From Colocasia esculenta (taxonomy: Eukaryota > Streptophyta > Magnoliopsida > Alismatales > Araceae), in the NCBI GenBank assembly GCA_014218235.1, contig CM024758.1:102585698-102649697 (forward strand): a DNA stretch of 64,000 nucleotides. The letters are read 5' to 3'. The translations under genes were made by a program, and so were the position numbers. Below the pieces are notes generated by a model. It searched no databases, was not told where the DNA came from, and was given only the letters and a program-made list of their open reading frames with translations. Shown in pieces: positions 44,340 to 55,031 of this stretch (positions are counted from its first letter, which is position 1; each line of letters begins with the position of its first letter).

Positions 44340-46068
44340 GTGGTATCAGAGCTCAGGGGTCCAACGAGATTTGTAATGAGTTAATAACTATGGTTGACCC
44401 AAAGAAAGGTACTAGTATGCTGCTGGCCCGTCCGTGTAGAGTTGTTGTTAGGTTAGCATTGAGCTCTTTGTTGCAGGTGGCAAGCTTTCCAGTAGGGTCC
44501 GGGTGTGAGCTGCAGGAGAGTGTTGCTGCTGTTGCTGGGTGCGCGTGCTGCGAGCGTGGTTGCTGTTTTCACTCGTGCTGCGATTTGATTCGTCCTCGGC
44601 CTACACGTCCAGGTGGTTGTGTCGTGAAGGCTGAGAGAGCCTACGTGTGGTGTGACATTCACCGGTGTAGGGTTGTAGTCTGCGGAACCGGTCGAAGGTG
44701 TCCTTGCCTTGCTGGCAGTCCTCTTGTTGTTAGGGTGAGTCCTTGTTGGATGTCCCCTTGTTGTTGGGGTGTGTGTTGTGGTTGGCCTTGCGTGCCTGTG
44801 CGCCGTTGTGTGCTGTTCTCTGCTCAATCGACATCATTGCTCGAGCTAAGCAGATGCTTTGTGTGCTGTGGTTCACCGCTGGTTGAGCGTTGTGACACCT
44901 GGATGTGGTTGTTGTCGGCCATGCGCTGACTGGTTGTGAGTTCCGATGAGGTGCTCCAGGAGTTCTTCTCTGTTGGTTCTGGTGGAAGTGAGGTTTCCCC
45001 AGAACTGTGCTGTGCTCATTTCTTGTTGTTGCGGCATTGCCCTCTAGGTTGAGGTGCATCGCTTGACTGCTTGTGTTCTGGTGATGGTTCCCAGAACTAT
45101 TTTGTTGTTGTCCTAGTGAGGGTTTCTCTCTCTCTGGGACTGCTTCTATGCTCGTTGAAGTCTTCCGTTGTGTTACCTCCTTGGTTTGAGGTCTCTGTTG
45201 TCTGGTTGGTTGCCGTTGCATTGCCCTCGAGGTTGAGGTGCATCGCTTGGTTGCCCTGTGTTCTGGTGCGGTTTCCCAGAGCCGTTGGCTGTTGTCCTGG
45301 TGAGGGTTGCTCTCAGGACTGTCCCGGGCTTGTTTCTTCCAGTTGTTGTGCTACCTCAGGGTTGAGGTATGCTGCTGTTGTGTGTTGGACGTTGCGTTCT
45401 GGTGGGTTTCCCAGAACGACACTTGGTGGTTCTGGTGGAGGTTCTCCCAGAACCAGTTGTGTTGCTTCGCTGTCTGCTGTGTTCTCTCTGTTGGCTGTTT
45501 GTTTGGGCTATGTTCTGGTGATGTTTTCACAGAACGGCTCTTGGCGCTTTGGGTAGAGGTCCTCCCCAAGCTGCCTTGTGTTGGTTTTGTTTGTCGCTGC
45601 TCTCTCTCTGTAGAGATGAGCTGTCGCTGTTTCCGGTTGGACTGTCCGTGTTACAGTCTGCCTGGGTGTTGTCAGTCAAGGTGTGGTGCCTTTGACCGTG
45701 TGTCTAGCCATGGTGCTGGCCAGGTTGTCTTCCTAATCATTTTTCGGGTTTCCCGGCTGCGCAGGTGGGACTTCGTGAGTCCCCAGGGTCGGGAGGTTGG
45801 CTTCGTTCTAGCGCCCTGTAGGCTCTGCCTGATGGTAGTCTGGTGAGTGTCATGGGTGTCTGGCTGGTTGTGCTTCTGTGGAAGTGTTAGTCTCATTTAG
45901 TGGTTTTCCCTTGCGTGTGGAAGAGGCTCGTTGTGAGGGTCTCCTTCCCCTGCTTTCCGTTGGTTGCTCGGGGTGATGTTGCTCCATTGTGGTGTTGTGT
46001 CGCCAGGGTGCGCATTGTTGCGACCTTCCGGTGGAGTCATCTTCCCTTGGGTTGGACTGTTGCGTGCA
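44340..46068 (+). other. LARD internal region, left part, non-coding with GTTCTGG/CCAGAAC hairpins
   Basis: No gag or pol motif in any frame. Hairpins with GTTCTGG and CCAGAAC arms at 44976-45005, 45075-45097, 45260-45282 (imperfect), 45395-45418, 45428-45454 and 45512-45535. Interrupted at 46069-46073 (ATCTA) by copia-3. Confidence 0.85.
44341..44352 (+). promoter_or_regulatory. LARD primer-binding site
   Basis: TGGTATCAGAGC, one base after the 5' LTR end, matching initiator Met-tRNA. Confidence 0.95.
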
Positions 46069-46073
46069 ATCTA

Positions 46074-47430
46074 TGTGGGTTTTTCCATATATCATGTTTT
46101 TGATGATCACATTAACATCCTTGAACATTGATTTAATGCAAAATTGATGTGTTAACTAACATGAAAAACACCATGAAAGTGATTGAGTTAAACATTGCTA
46201 AATCATACAATGTACATCACTAACAATGTATTTGCATGTAGGTGTACAAGCATGAAAGATGGAACTTTGAAAGGCATTGAAGAGATGAGCAAAAAGCACA
46301 AAAATCTGTCAAAGAGGTGTATCTGTCGACAGATGAACTCTACCTGTCGACAGATTCATACAGTCATTCCAAGACAGAACTCAGGTTTGCATCTCTGAGT
46401 GTATCTGTCGACAGATGCAATGTACCTGTCGACAGATACACACAGACACCCCAGGACAGAGCTCAGGTTTTCAATTCCTGAGTGTATCTGTCGACAGATG
46501 AAAACTGCCTGTCGACAGATACACTCAGAAACTCACTTTCCTGAAACCCAGTTCTCAGCCTGAGTCTGCCTGTCGACAGATGCAAGTGCACCTGTCGACA
46601 ACCGACGGAAACTTCAGATTTTGGGTTTCCAAATCCGGCCCCACTTGGGTGTTTCCTTCCTCCACGACCCCCACCTTTACCTAACACTATATAAGCATCC
46701 TTTTGGAGCCAATTTCGCAGAGAGCAGCCTCCCATCCAAGAGCCTCCAAGAGACCAAGAGGAAAAGCCCCAAATTGCTGCTCTGCTTCAACTTTCCGCCC
46801 AGATCGACGTGGAATCACCATCTATGCGGAGCTGAAGCCGGATCGTCGCCAATTCAACCTTCTACATCGATCAATCTTCATCCAATCAAAGTTTGAAGAG
46901 CGTTTGGACGATCCACGAGAAGAATTCCAACCGGATTTGTTCCCTAATTCCTAATTCTTCTCCATCTCATAATTTCCATTCCATCGTTGTGTGTGTGTGA
47001 TTGTGTTTTGAGCATCCTTGTGCTTGATTCACGTATTTGTGGTTGTTCTGATCGTGTTCATCAGACAACGTGTGTGTGGTTGAGTTGTAGTGTTGAATTC
47101 GCTCATAAGCAGTCGTTTCTGCGTGTGTGTGTGGACGGTGGATGTAGGATACACGAGTTGTGTACTCCGAACCACCTTAAATCATCGTGTCCTATGGTTT
47201 GTTCACGTTTTGCGATAGATGATTGGTAGGCACGGTGTTCATACGCACGTTTGATTCCCTGTTCTCTTTTAAATCAACTCAAACGGTCTCATACTTAATC
47301 GAATTCTAGTCAAGTGTCTTTGAGATTGCTGTAGCATCGAAAAGAACCCATCAATAGTTTAAAATTGCCGTAATCTATTCAACCCCCCCCTTCTAGATTA
47401 CCGTATCGTGTATTTCCGCATAACTCTTCA
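46074..47430 (+). repeat. Copia-3 5' LTR
   Basis: 1357 bp; starts TGTGGGTTTTTCC (one T short of the 3' copy TGTTGGG) and ends CTCTTCA. TATA box TATATAA at 46689-46695. C-rich CAACCCCCCC tract near the end. Four CTGTCGACAG pairs upstream of the TATA box. Confidence 0.95.
46323..46601. repeat. Four CTGTCGACAG pairs upstream of the LTR TATA box
   Basis: Palindromes at 46323/46344, 46405/46426, 46488/46509 (21 bp each) and 46570/46592 (22 bp, last copy CTGTCGACAA). Pairs recur about every 82 bp. In the 3' LTR: 53920/53941, 54001/54022, 54084/54105, 54166/54188, all perfect. Confidence 0.97.
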
Positions 47431-47432
47431 AT

Positions 47433-47444
47433 TGGTATCAGAGC
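47433..47444 (+). promoter_or_regulatory. Copia-3 primer-binding site
   Basis: TGGTATCAGAGC just after the 5' LTR. Confidence 0.95.
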
Positions 47445-47505
47445 GGGTTTCTCCGATTTACAGTTTTTCGTAATTTGATCTAGCGATCAGGAGATTTTCG
47501 ATCTT

Positions 47506-49402
47506 ATGGATTCTAGCAAAGGGTATATGGCCGAGGGACATTCAGTAACCAGGCCACCCTATTTTGATGGCACTGACTATTCTTATTGGAAAAACCGTAT
47601 GCAGGTATTTTGAGAGCTCAAATTATGAGCTGTGGAAGATAGTCAGCAAGGGACCATATGTGTTGCCCGAGGACGAAGACACCTGGATGAAAGACCAAAT
47701 AGCCAAAGGAACTCTCAACTGGAGTGCACTAAACATGATGCAATGTGCGGTGCATCCAAAGGAGTTCTCAAGAGTCTCCACATGCTCAACAGCAAAAGAG
47801 ATGTGGGACAAGCTTGAACTTATCTACGAAGGTACGTCCGAGGTAAGGGAAACTAAAGTTAGCATGTTAGTGTCTGAATATGAAATGTTCAAGATGAAAA
47901 CTGATGAAACCGTATCAGACATGTTTGCAAGATTCATGATAATAGTTAACGGGCTAAAAGGTCTTAAGAAGGAATACTCTGAAAGTGACTTAGTGAGAAA
48001 GATCCTTCGATCTCTTACTTCATCTTGGAATACTAAGGCCACTGTCATTGAGGATTCCAAAGACCTTTCCAAAATGAAATTGGATGAATTAATTGGCTCT
48101 CTAATGACATATGAAATCAACATCAAAAGAAAAGAATTAGAAGAAAATCCTAGAAAGTCAATTGCTCTAAAAGCATCCAATAAAACATCAACAAGCTCCA
48201 AGAAATCTATTCAACAAGATAGTGATGAGCAAGAAACATCTAGTGAGAGTGATGATGGTGAAATGGCAATGCTCACTAGACAATTCAAGAAATTTTTGAA
48301 GTTCAAGAGGAGAGAAACAGGTAATTCCAAACCCTTTCCTAAGAAAATTTTTCACAGAAATATGAGCAACAAAAAATCTGACATTGTTTGTTATGAATGC
48401 AAGAAACAGGGGCACATGAGAGGAGAATGCCCTGAACTCAAGAAGAAGCTGAAGAAAGAAAAATTCACCTCCAAAAAGGCCAAAGCCATGTTGGCCACCT
48501 GGAGTGATGAAGATGAAGATGCACAAGAAACATCCGATGATGAAGAAGTGAAATGCTTGATGGCTAGGAGTGATGACTCCAGCGAGGTAAATTTCTCATT
48601 TGATGATTTCACTGCAAGTGAATGGGAGGAAGCATACACTACTTTATTTGAAAAATTTCATGAATATAGATCTGAGAATAAAGCATTAAAAAAGAAATGC
48701 AACTCCCTTGTGCATGATAAGAACAATGATGAACGAATTGCATTCCTGACAAAAGAATTAGAAATGATGAAAGTTGATGAAAAGACTCATGATGAAGAAA
48801 TGGATTGCTTAAAAATGAAATTGCAAGAAACACAAAAAGAAAAAGACTGTTTAAGCCATTCTCTTGAATTCCTTCAAGAAGAACAATTAGAAACAAAGAA
48901 AAAGTTGGAACAAACTGAAAAGGAACTGAAAGAAAAATCTGAGGACTTAATGAAATTTGTAAAAGGGAAGCAAAATCTAGATGCGGTTTTGGGCGCCAAA
49001 ATACATGTAACCAAGCATGGGTTAGGATATCAACCTGTCAAACAAAAGAAAATAGGAGAGTCTTTGATCACTTCATTTGTTGATCCTAGCCCAAGCACAA
49101 GCAAGCATGTTCCCACAAAGCATAACTCAAGAAAGTCTCAGACCAAGCCAATGCAACTTAAACAAAATGTTCCCAACAAACAGAAGAAAAAGCCACCTGT
49201 CGACAGATGCAATGGTGCCTGTCGACAGACAAGAACAGTTTCAACCAATAAACAGTCTAACAAGCAACAAAAAATTGAAAAGAAAATTCCTTCATGCAAT
49301 GTGTGTAAAAAGATTGGTCATGATGAAAAACAATGTTGGAATAATCCAAAGAAACAAAAGTTCAAACAAGTTGGATTCCTAAACATCTACTTTGTTGCAT
49401 GA
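47506..49402 (+). pseudogene. Copia-3 gag, long, one N-terminal frameshift
   Basis: ATG 47506 (MDSSKGYMAEGHSVTRPPYF); a frameshift near 47608 (at MQVF / SNYELW) moves to the frame that is then open to 49402. Domains: UBN2-type core (HPKEFSRVSTCSTAKEMWDK, YEGTSEVRE, DLVRKILRSL), zinc knuckle CYECKKQGHMRGEC (about 48389-48430), acidic region, about 110 residues of coiled coil (ERIAFLTKELEMMKV...), and a second knuckle CNVCKKIGHDEKQC near the C-terminus. Just before the second knuckle, PPVDRCNGACRQTR is encoded by a CTGTCGACAG pair (49197, 49219) that matches an LTR repeat unit. Apart from the frameshift it looks functional. Confidence 0.85.
49197..49228. repeat. LTR-type CTGTCGACAG pair inside the gag coding region
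   Basis: Two perfect palindromes 22 bp apart, with the intervening ATGCAATG also found in the LTR pair at 46405-46435. The frame stays open through it. Confidence 0.95.
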
Positions 49403-49560
49403 ATGAAATTTTGGGACCCAAAGTAATTGGGTACCAAAACCTTTTGTCTGATCCACATTTGCAGGAATGCCTAGCAGCCCAACATCAAAACAAATGGTAC
49501 TTGGATAGCGGCTGTTCGAGGCACATGACGGGCGACAAAGCTAAACGGCCTCCACCCCAA
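49403..49560 (+). pseudogene. Copia-3 protease fragment
   Basis: Only the start remains: NKWYLDSGCSRHMTGDK at about 49488-49540, the copia aspartic protease active-site motif. Sequence then jumps to RNase H-linked pol, so about 2.5-3 kb of pol is deleted. Confidence 0.8.
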
Positions 49561-49629
49561 TGAGCACAAGCATCAAATGGAAAATGATGAGAAAGGTAAA
49601 CCGGTAGATGCAAAGCACTTCGAGGTATG

Positions 49630-50270
49630 ATTGGCTCACTCCTTATCTTACTGCAAGTAGACCGGATATTCATTTAGTGTTTGCCTTTGTGCTAGATATC
49701 AATCTAGTCCAAAGGAAAGCCATTTAATTGCAGTCAAGAGAATTTTCCGATATCTCTCCGGAACATGCAATTTGGGTTTTTGGTACCCAGCAGGCAGTAG
49801 CTTTGATTTGATTTCATATTCTGATGCTCTGACTATGCTGGATGTAAAATCGATAGAAAAAGCACTAGTGGATATTGCCAATTCCTTGGCGGTTGCATGG
49901 TTTCGTGGGCATCCAAGAAACAACACTCGGTTGCACTCTCCACTGCAGAGGCAGAATATGTCACTGCAGGAAGCTGTGCAGCTCAAGTGTTGTGGATCAA
50001 AAGTCAGTTAGCTGACTATAATGTTCAAATTGGATGCACACCTATCCTATGTGACAACACAAGTGCTATCAATCTCTCAAAAAACCTGTCCAACACTCAC
50101 GGACTAAACACATAGAAATCCGTCATCATTTCTTGAGAGATGAAGTTGCCAATAAAACCTTGGAAATCATTTTCATTCCCACAGAAAAACAATTGGCTGA
50201 TATTTTCACCAAACCCTTGTCGAAGATAGATTCACATCCTTAAGAAGAGAATTGGGTTTGTGTAAAATGC
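49630..50270 (+). pseudogene. Copia-3 RT end and RNase H remnant
   Basis: Segments LLYLTASRPDI, HLIAVKRIFRYLSGT, NLGFWYPAG, SYSDA, then MVSWASKKQHSVALSTAEAE (49900s), CDNTSAINLSKN and QLADIFTKP (50190s): the canonical copia C-terminus. Several frameshifts. Confidence 0.85.
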
Positions 50271-52187
50271 AATGAAACTAACTCTCCATATTGGAGTACA
50301 TGCTCTTTATGTGTGAATGACTATGTGGTATATCAAATGGTGAACTGTGGAAGAACAAGTTCGGCTTGTTTGGAAACTATCATCATGCGTGAGAAAATAT
50401 TCTCCGCCAAGTATCCATAGTCCCATTACATATAAAGGTCCTGTACTTCACATAGGATTTTTAGTTTCCTTACATTTTATCATGTTAACTCCATTAAACA
50501 ATGTTTTGTCTGTGATCATGTGCTTGTGTGTTACTTTCTTTAAATGATCATGCTTGTTTTGTATCAAATGCTTGTGTGAATCCTTGCTTAGATGTCGTGT
50601 CAACACGTGCACACACTATGGGGGAGTAAGTTAAGGATTGTTGAGTTTTTTTGAGGAAACTCTTCCAACATCTACTTGTTGAATTCTCACTTCCTTGAAC
50701 TCAATGTGCAATCAATCTGAAACCAGAAAAATCCACTCTGTTCATATCTGTCGACAGACACATTCCATCTGTCGACATATACAATCAGTCTTGTTCTGAC
50801 AGAAACCTCAACTCCTCAGTCTGTGTGCATCTGTCGACAGACAGACTTCTTCTGTCGACAGATACACACATTCTTCCTTTTTTCAAATCCTTCTTCATAC
50901 TTTTCAAGAAAAGTGTTCCTTACTTGATTTAAAGGTAAACCTTGGTTTGTTTGTGTGCAATATATCCTTCATATCCACTTCATGTCAAAGTCATGAACCA
51001 AGTCTAAATGTTTTTTGATGCATAACCTGATTAAGGTCTTTTTAGATCATTTTGAACACAATGAGCAAACCAAATGATTTTTAAACATCTCTTTTGAATA
51101 ACTCCCTTGTCGTTAAAATGAATCTATAATGATTTGAAAACTCAGAAAGCTCTTGAATTAATGTTTACATTACAACTTGCCTAAAGAAATCTCATGTACT
51201 TGACAAAAAGCAAAATAATAATAATAATAAAAAAAAAAAGGAGAAAAGCTACCTATTTCTTCGGTTCAATCAAAGTTATATTTCTTTATGGGATGGAGGT
51301 AGAGCAATGATGAAAATGACTAAGTAACCGGGGACATGGGCATCACAAATGTCGGTCTTCGCGTCAAAAGGTTATTTCATTATCTCTATACAATGGCTTG
51401 ATGGACACTCACATTGAGTAACTGGGGGTATTGGCATCACAAATGTCTACCTTCACATGAAAAAGTGAAAGTGCTCCTCATTGCCACTCTTTTCCATCTT
51501 CGTTGTTTAAAGATTCTAAAATCATACCAGAAATAGAGTGAAGCCTCCGAAAATTTTTGTGTCAAGTCCAATGTGTTTCTTCGGTAAGACGTTCTTGTGG
51601 CCATTTAATTCAATTGTCATCTGACTATCATCTCTATTTAAATGCATGTTTCTCTTCAACGGCATTAATCAAAAGAGTTATTTAATTTTCACTGGTTTTT
51701 GTGAAATGTGTTCCTCATGATCTAATTAAAGAACTTATCATTTTTAATTCAAAATCATTTTAGATTTGTGTCATGTCTTCATCTTAATGGATATGGATTT
51801 TTGTCTTGCACATACACCCATTTTACCTTAAAACAACAAATGAACACTTGTCCCTTTGAAAAATTTTGTCAAAAATCAAGTTTTCACCAAAAAGGAGTTA
51901 TCTGTCGACAGATAGACTTGCATCTGTCGACAGACGACGGCCCAGATCCGTTTTTTTCAGAAAACCCTCGCGCCGGTTCACCTCCTTTTTGTGGGGCCTT
52001 CCTTTTAAAACCCTCCAAGTCCATTCTAAGGCCACCCACGACCCTTTTTCACCCCTCCTCTCTTGTTCCCTCCTCCTCCTCTCCAAACCCCCTCTCTTTC
52101 CCCCTTCAGGGCTCCGTCTCCGACGATTCTGCTCCTCGTCTGGGATCCCTCCACTCTGCCTTCACACCATTCTCATCCTTCCCTGCG
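50271..52187 (+). other. Copia-3 3' region between pol and the extra ORF
   Basis: No domain. Three more CTGTCGACAG pairs: 50748/50769 (second copy ends AT), 50831/50852 and 51902/51924. A simple A-rich run (AATAATAATAATAAAAAAAA) is at about 51218-51240. An LTR-like promoter stretch precedes the ORF at 52188. Confidence 0.7.
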
Positions 52188-53387
52188 ATGGCACCCAAAT
52201 CGAAGCTTCTCGCTCGCCGTCGTCGCGCTCCGACGGACGCCGGAGAAAGCTCCAGGGCTCCTTCTGAACGCCGCAGCAAGCATCGTGAGGATCGGTTGCC
52301 GGAACTCATCGTTCCTCAAGGTCTCGTCTTATCCGACCCAACGGCACCTTCAAGAAGATTGTCCAATCCGGTATGTGGACTTCGAGTCCTTAGCACCGAT
52401 GTTCCCCTCACTCCTACCTTATTTTGACACTCAAGGGTGGACATCCTTCTTATACTCCCACTTGCAATACTCTCCAACTGCCGTATCCGAGGTTACAATA
52501 ACTTAGGGCTTTCCGATCAGGGAGATATCTTCTCTTCGGTGAAAGGCACTCATTTTCGCCTCACCGCAAATCTTCTCTCCACAGCCTTGAAATTCCAAAC
52601 TCAGGAGTTGAAATCTTCAACTACAATCCCTCTGTTCTGAGTACTATGAGCTTCTCACGTTGGAACCTTATGACACTACCAAGGAGATTGCTCGTCTCAA
52701 CGCCAACTCCTTTTCCCTTGATCCGGATGATCCATCACATCTTCACTACCTTGATCGTCCCGAAGGATGGAAGTCGAGAGTAGTCACCGAGGTCCATAAA
52801 TCCCTATTCATTTTTTTCCTCAAGTGTCAAGAAATAAATCTTCCTGAACTCATGATAAGCCTCATCCGTCGGTGTTTCTCTAACACCAAAAGATCAATGC
52901 CATATGCTTGCCCCATCACTTCTCTTCTTATTTTCCTTGGCATTCCTATCCCTCCAAGTGAGCTCATCTCACTAAAATCCCGAAGTGCCTTTGACCTCAC
53001 CGCCGCCAACCGCATGGGCTACAAAATTGTAGACGGCGTCGTCACAAGGACTCTCAAGGGAAAGGAACCACAAGGAGCTGAAGTGTCAACCGGTGAAGAA
53101 GACAATGAAGATGATGAAGCAATGAGGGCAGTGATGAAGACCCTGAAGATGAGCAAATGCCTGACCAAGCTCAAGAGTTTGATGATGTACCTGTGCCTCC
53201 ACAACAATCCGTTCATGATTACTTGGCACAAATCCATCAAGAAATGATTTCAGGATTTGCTCGGATGACGTCAAGATTTGATCAAGTGGACGCTCGCCTC
53301 ATCACTTTAGATGACCGTCTTGACCACCTCTACTCCGAGAGAGATGGATCCCGTCACCCTCCTCCTGCTGGACATGACGATGAATAG
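52188..53387 (+). pseudogene. Copia-3 extra ORF (plant-transposon-protein-like) downstream of pol
   Basis: ATG 52188 (MAPKSKLLARRRRAPTDAGE), basic N-terminus. Frameshifts occur near 52370, 52480, 52640 and 53150. Recognisable blocks: PMFPSLLPYFDTQGWTSFLY, SSVKGTHFRLTANLLSTAL, DRPEGWKSRVV, SMPYACPITSLLIFLGIPIP, an acidic stretch (GEEDNEDDEA), and a C-terminal helix SGFARMTSRFDQVDARL, ending at TAG 53385. The VKGT and PYA-IT blocks match the copia-1 extra ORF at 15209-15691, so these SIRE families share this gene. Function unknown; possible DNA- or RNA-binding given its basic N-terminus (inference). Confidence 0.65.
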
Positions 53388-53601
53388 AGGGTCTCAGGGT
53401 CATTAGAGGTCACTAAGAGTCTTAGATGGGAATAGTCTCACTTGTCTTGTCATCTTTTGTTTTTCATGTTATTTCCCTTCCTTTTATGAGTCATGTAATG
53501 ATTATCAAATGTACTGTGAAATTTCAATGATAAATCAATGAAAACTCAGTTCATGTTTAATTGTCTCTAAATGTGCATGACTTGACTTTTTGAATGTTGT
53601 C

Positions 53602-53668
53602 AAAAAGGGGGAGAACATCAATATATGCATCAATTGAATGTTTTTGTCATCATCAAAAAGGGGGAGAT
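53602..53668 (+). promoter_or_regulatory. Copia-3 duplicated polypurine tracts
   Basis: AAAAAGGGGGAGA at 53602-53614 and again at 53655-53667; the second abuts the 3' LTR. Confidence 0.85.
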
Positions 53669-55026
53669 TGTTGGGTTTTTCCATATATCATGTTTTTGAT
53701 GATCACATTAACATCCTTGAACATTGATTTAATGCAAAATTGATGTGTTAACTAACATGAAAAACACCATGAAAGTGATTGAGTTAAACATTGCTAAATC
53801 ATACAATGTACATCACTAACAATGTATTTGCATGTAGGTGTACAAGCATGAAAGATGGAACTTTGAAGAGGCATTGAAGAGATGAGCAAAAAGCACAAAA
53901 ATCTGTCAAAGAGGTGTATCTGTCGACAGATGAACTCTACCTGTCGACAGATTCATACAGTCATTCCAAACAGAACTCAGGTTTGCATCTCTGAGTGTAT
54001 CTGTCGACAGATGCAATGTACCTGTCGACAGATACACACAGACAACCCAGGACAGAGCTCAGGTTTTCAATTCCTGAGTGCATCTGTCGACAGATGAAAA
54101 CTGCCTGTCGACAGATACACTCAGAAACTCACTTTCCTGAAACCCAGTTCTCAGCCTGAGTCTGCCTGTCGACAGATGCAAGTGCACCTGTCGACAGCCG
54201 ACGGAAACTTCAGATTTTGGGTTTCCAAATCCGGCCCCACTTGGGTGTTTCCTTCCTCCACGACCCCCACCTTTACCTAACACTATATAAGCATCCTTTT
54301 GGAGCCAATTTCGCAGAGAGCAGCCTCCCATCCAAGAGCCTCCAAGAGACCAAGAGGAAAAGCCCCAAATTGCTGCTCTGCTTCAACTTTCCGCCCAGAT
54401 CGACGTGGAATCACCATCTATGCGGAGCTGAAGCCGGATCGTCGCCAATTCAACCTTCTACATCGATCAATCTTCATCCAATCAAAGTTTGAAGAGCGTT
54501 TGGACGATCCACGAGAAGAATTCCAACCGGATTTGTTCCCTAATTCCTAATTCTTCTCCATCTCATAATTTCCATTCCATCGTGTGTGTGTGTGATTGTG
54601 TTTTGAGCATCCCTTGTGCTTGATTCACGTATTTGTGGTTGTTCTGATCGTGTTTCATCAGACAACGTGTGTGTGGTTGAGTTGTAGTGTTGAATTCGCT
54701 CATAAGCAGTCGTTTCTGCGTGTGTGTGTGGACGGTGGATGTAGGATACACGAGTTGTGTACTCCGAACCACCTTAAATCATCGTGTCCTATGGTTTGTT
54801 CACGTTTTGCGATAGATGATTGGTAGGCACGGTGTTCATACGCACGTTTGATTCCCTGTTCTCTTTTAAATCAACTCAAACGGTCTCATACTTAATCGAA
54901 TTCTAGTCAAGTGTCTTTGAGATTGCTGTAGCATCGAAAAGAACCCATCAATAGTTTAAAATTGCCGTAATCTATTCAACCCCCCCCTTCTAGATTACCG
55001 TATCGTGTATTCCGCATAACTCTTCA
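53669..55026 (+). repeat. Copia-3 3' LTR
   Basis: 1358 bp; nearly identical to 46074-47430. The few differences are single-base indels or substitutions. Followed by the TSD ATCTA at 55027. Confidence 0.95.
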
Positions 55027-55031
55027 ATCTA

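Larger units (their letters stand above)
46074..55026 (+). mobile_element. Copia-3: SIRE-type retrotransposon with most of pol deleted
   Basis: LTRs 46074-47430 and 53669-55026 are nearly identical. TSD ATCTA at 46069-46073 and 55027-55031. Internal order: primer-binding site, gag, a scrap of protease, RNase H, long 3' region with an extra ORF, two polypurine tracts. Integrase and RT are gone. LTR similarity makes it one of the youngest insertions here. Confidence 0.95.

Noticed and set aside
43102..46128. Numerous open frames of 100-200 residues in the LARD, rich in Cys/Gly/Val or Arg/Thr/Gln.
   Set aside because: They occur on both strands, follow the G/T composition, and lack any domain or conserved start. 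Treated as chance frames.
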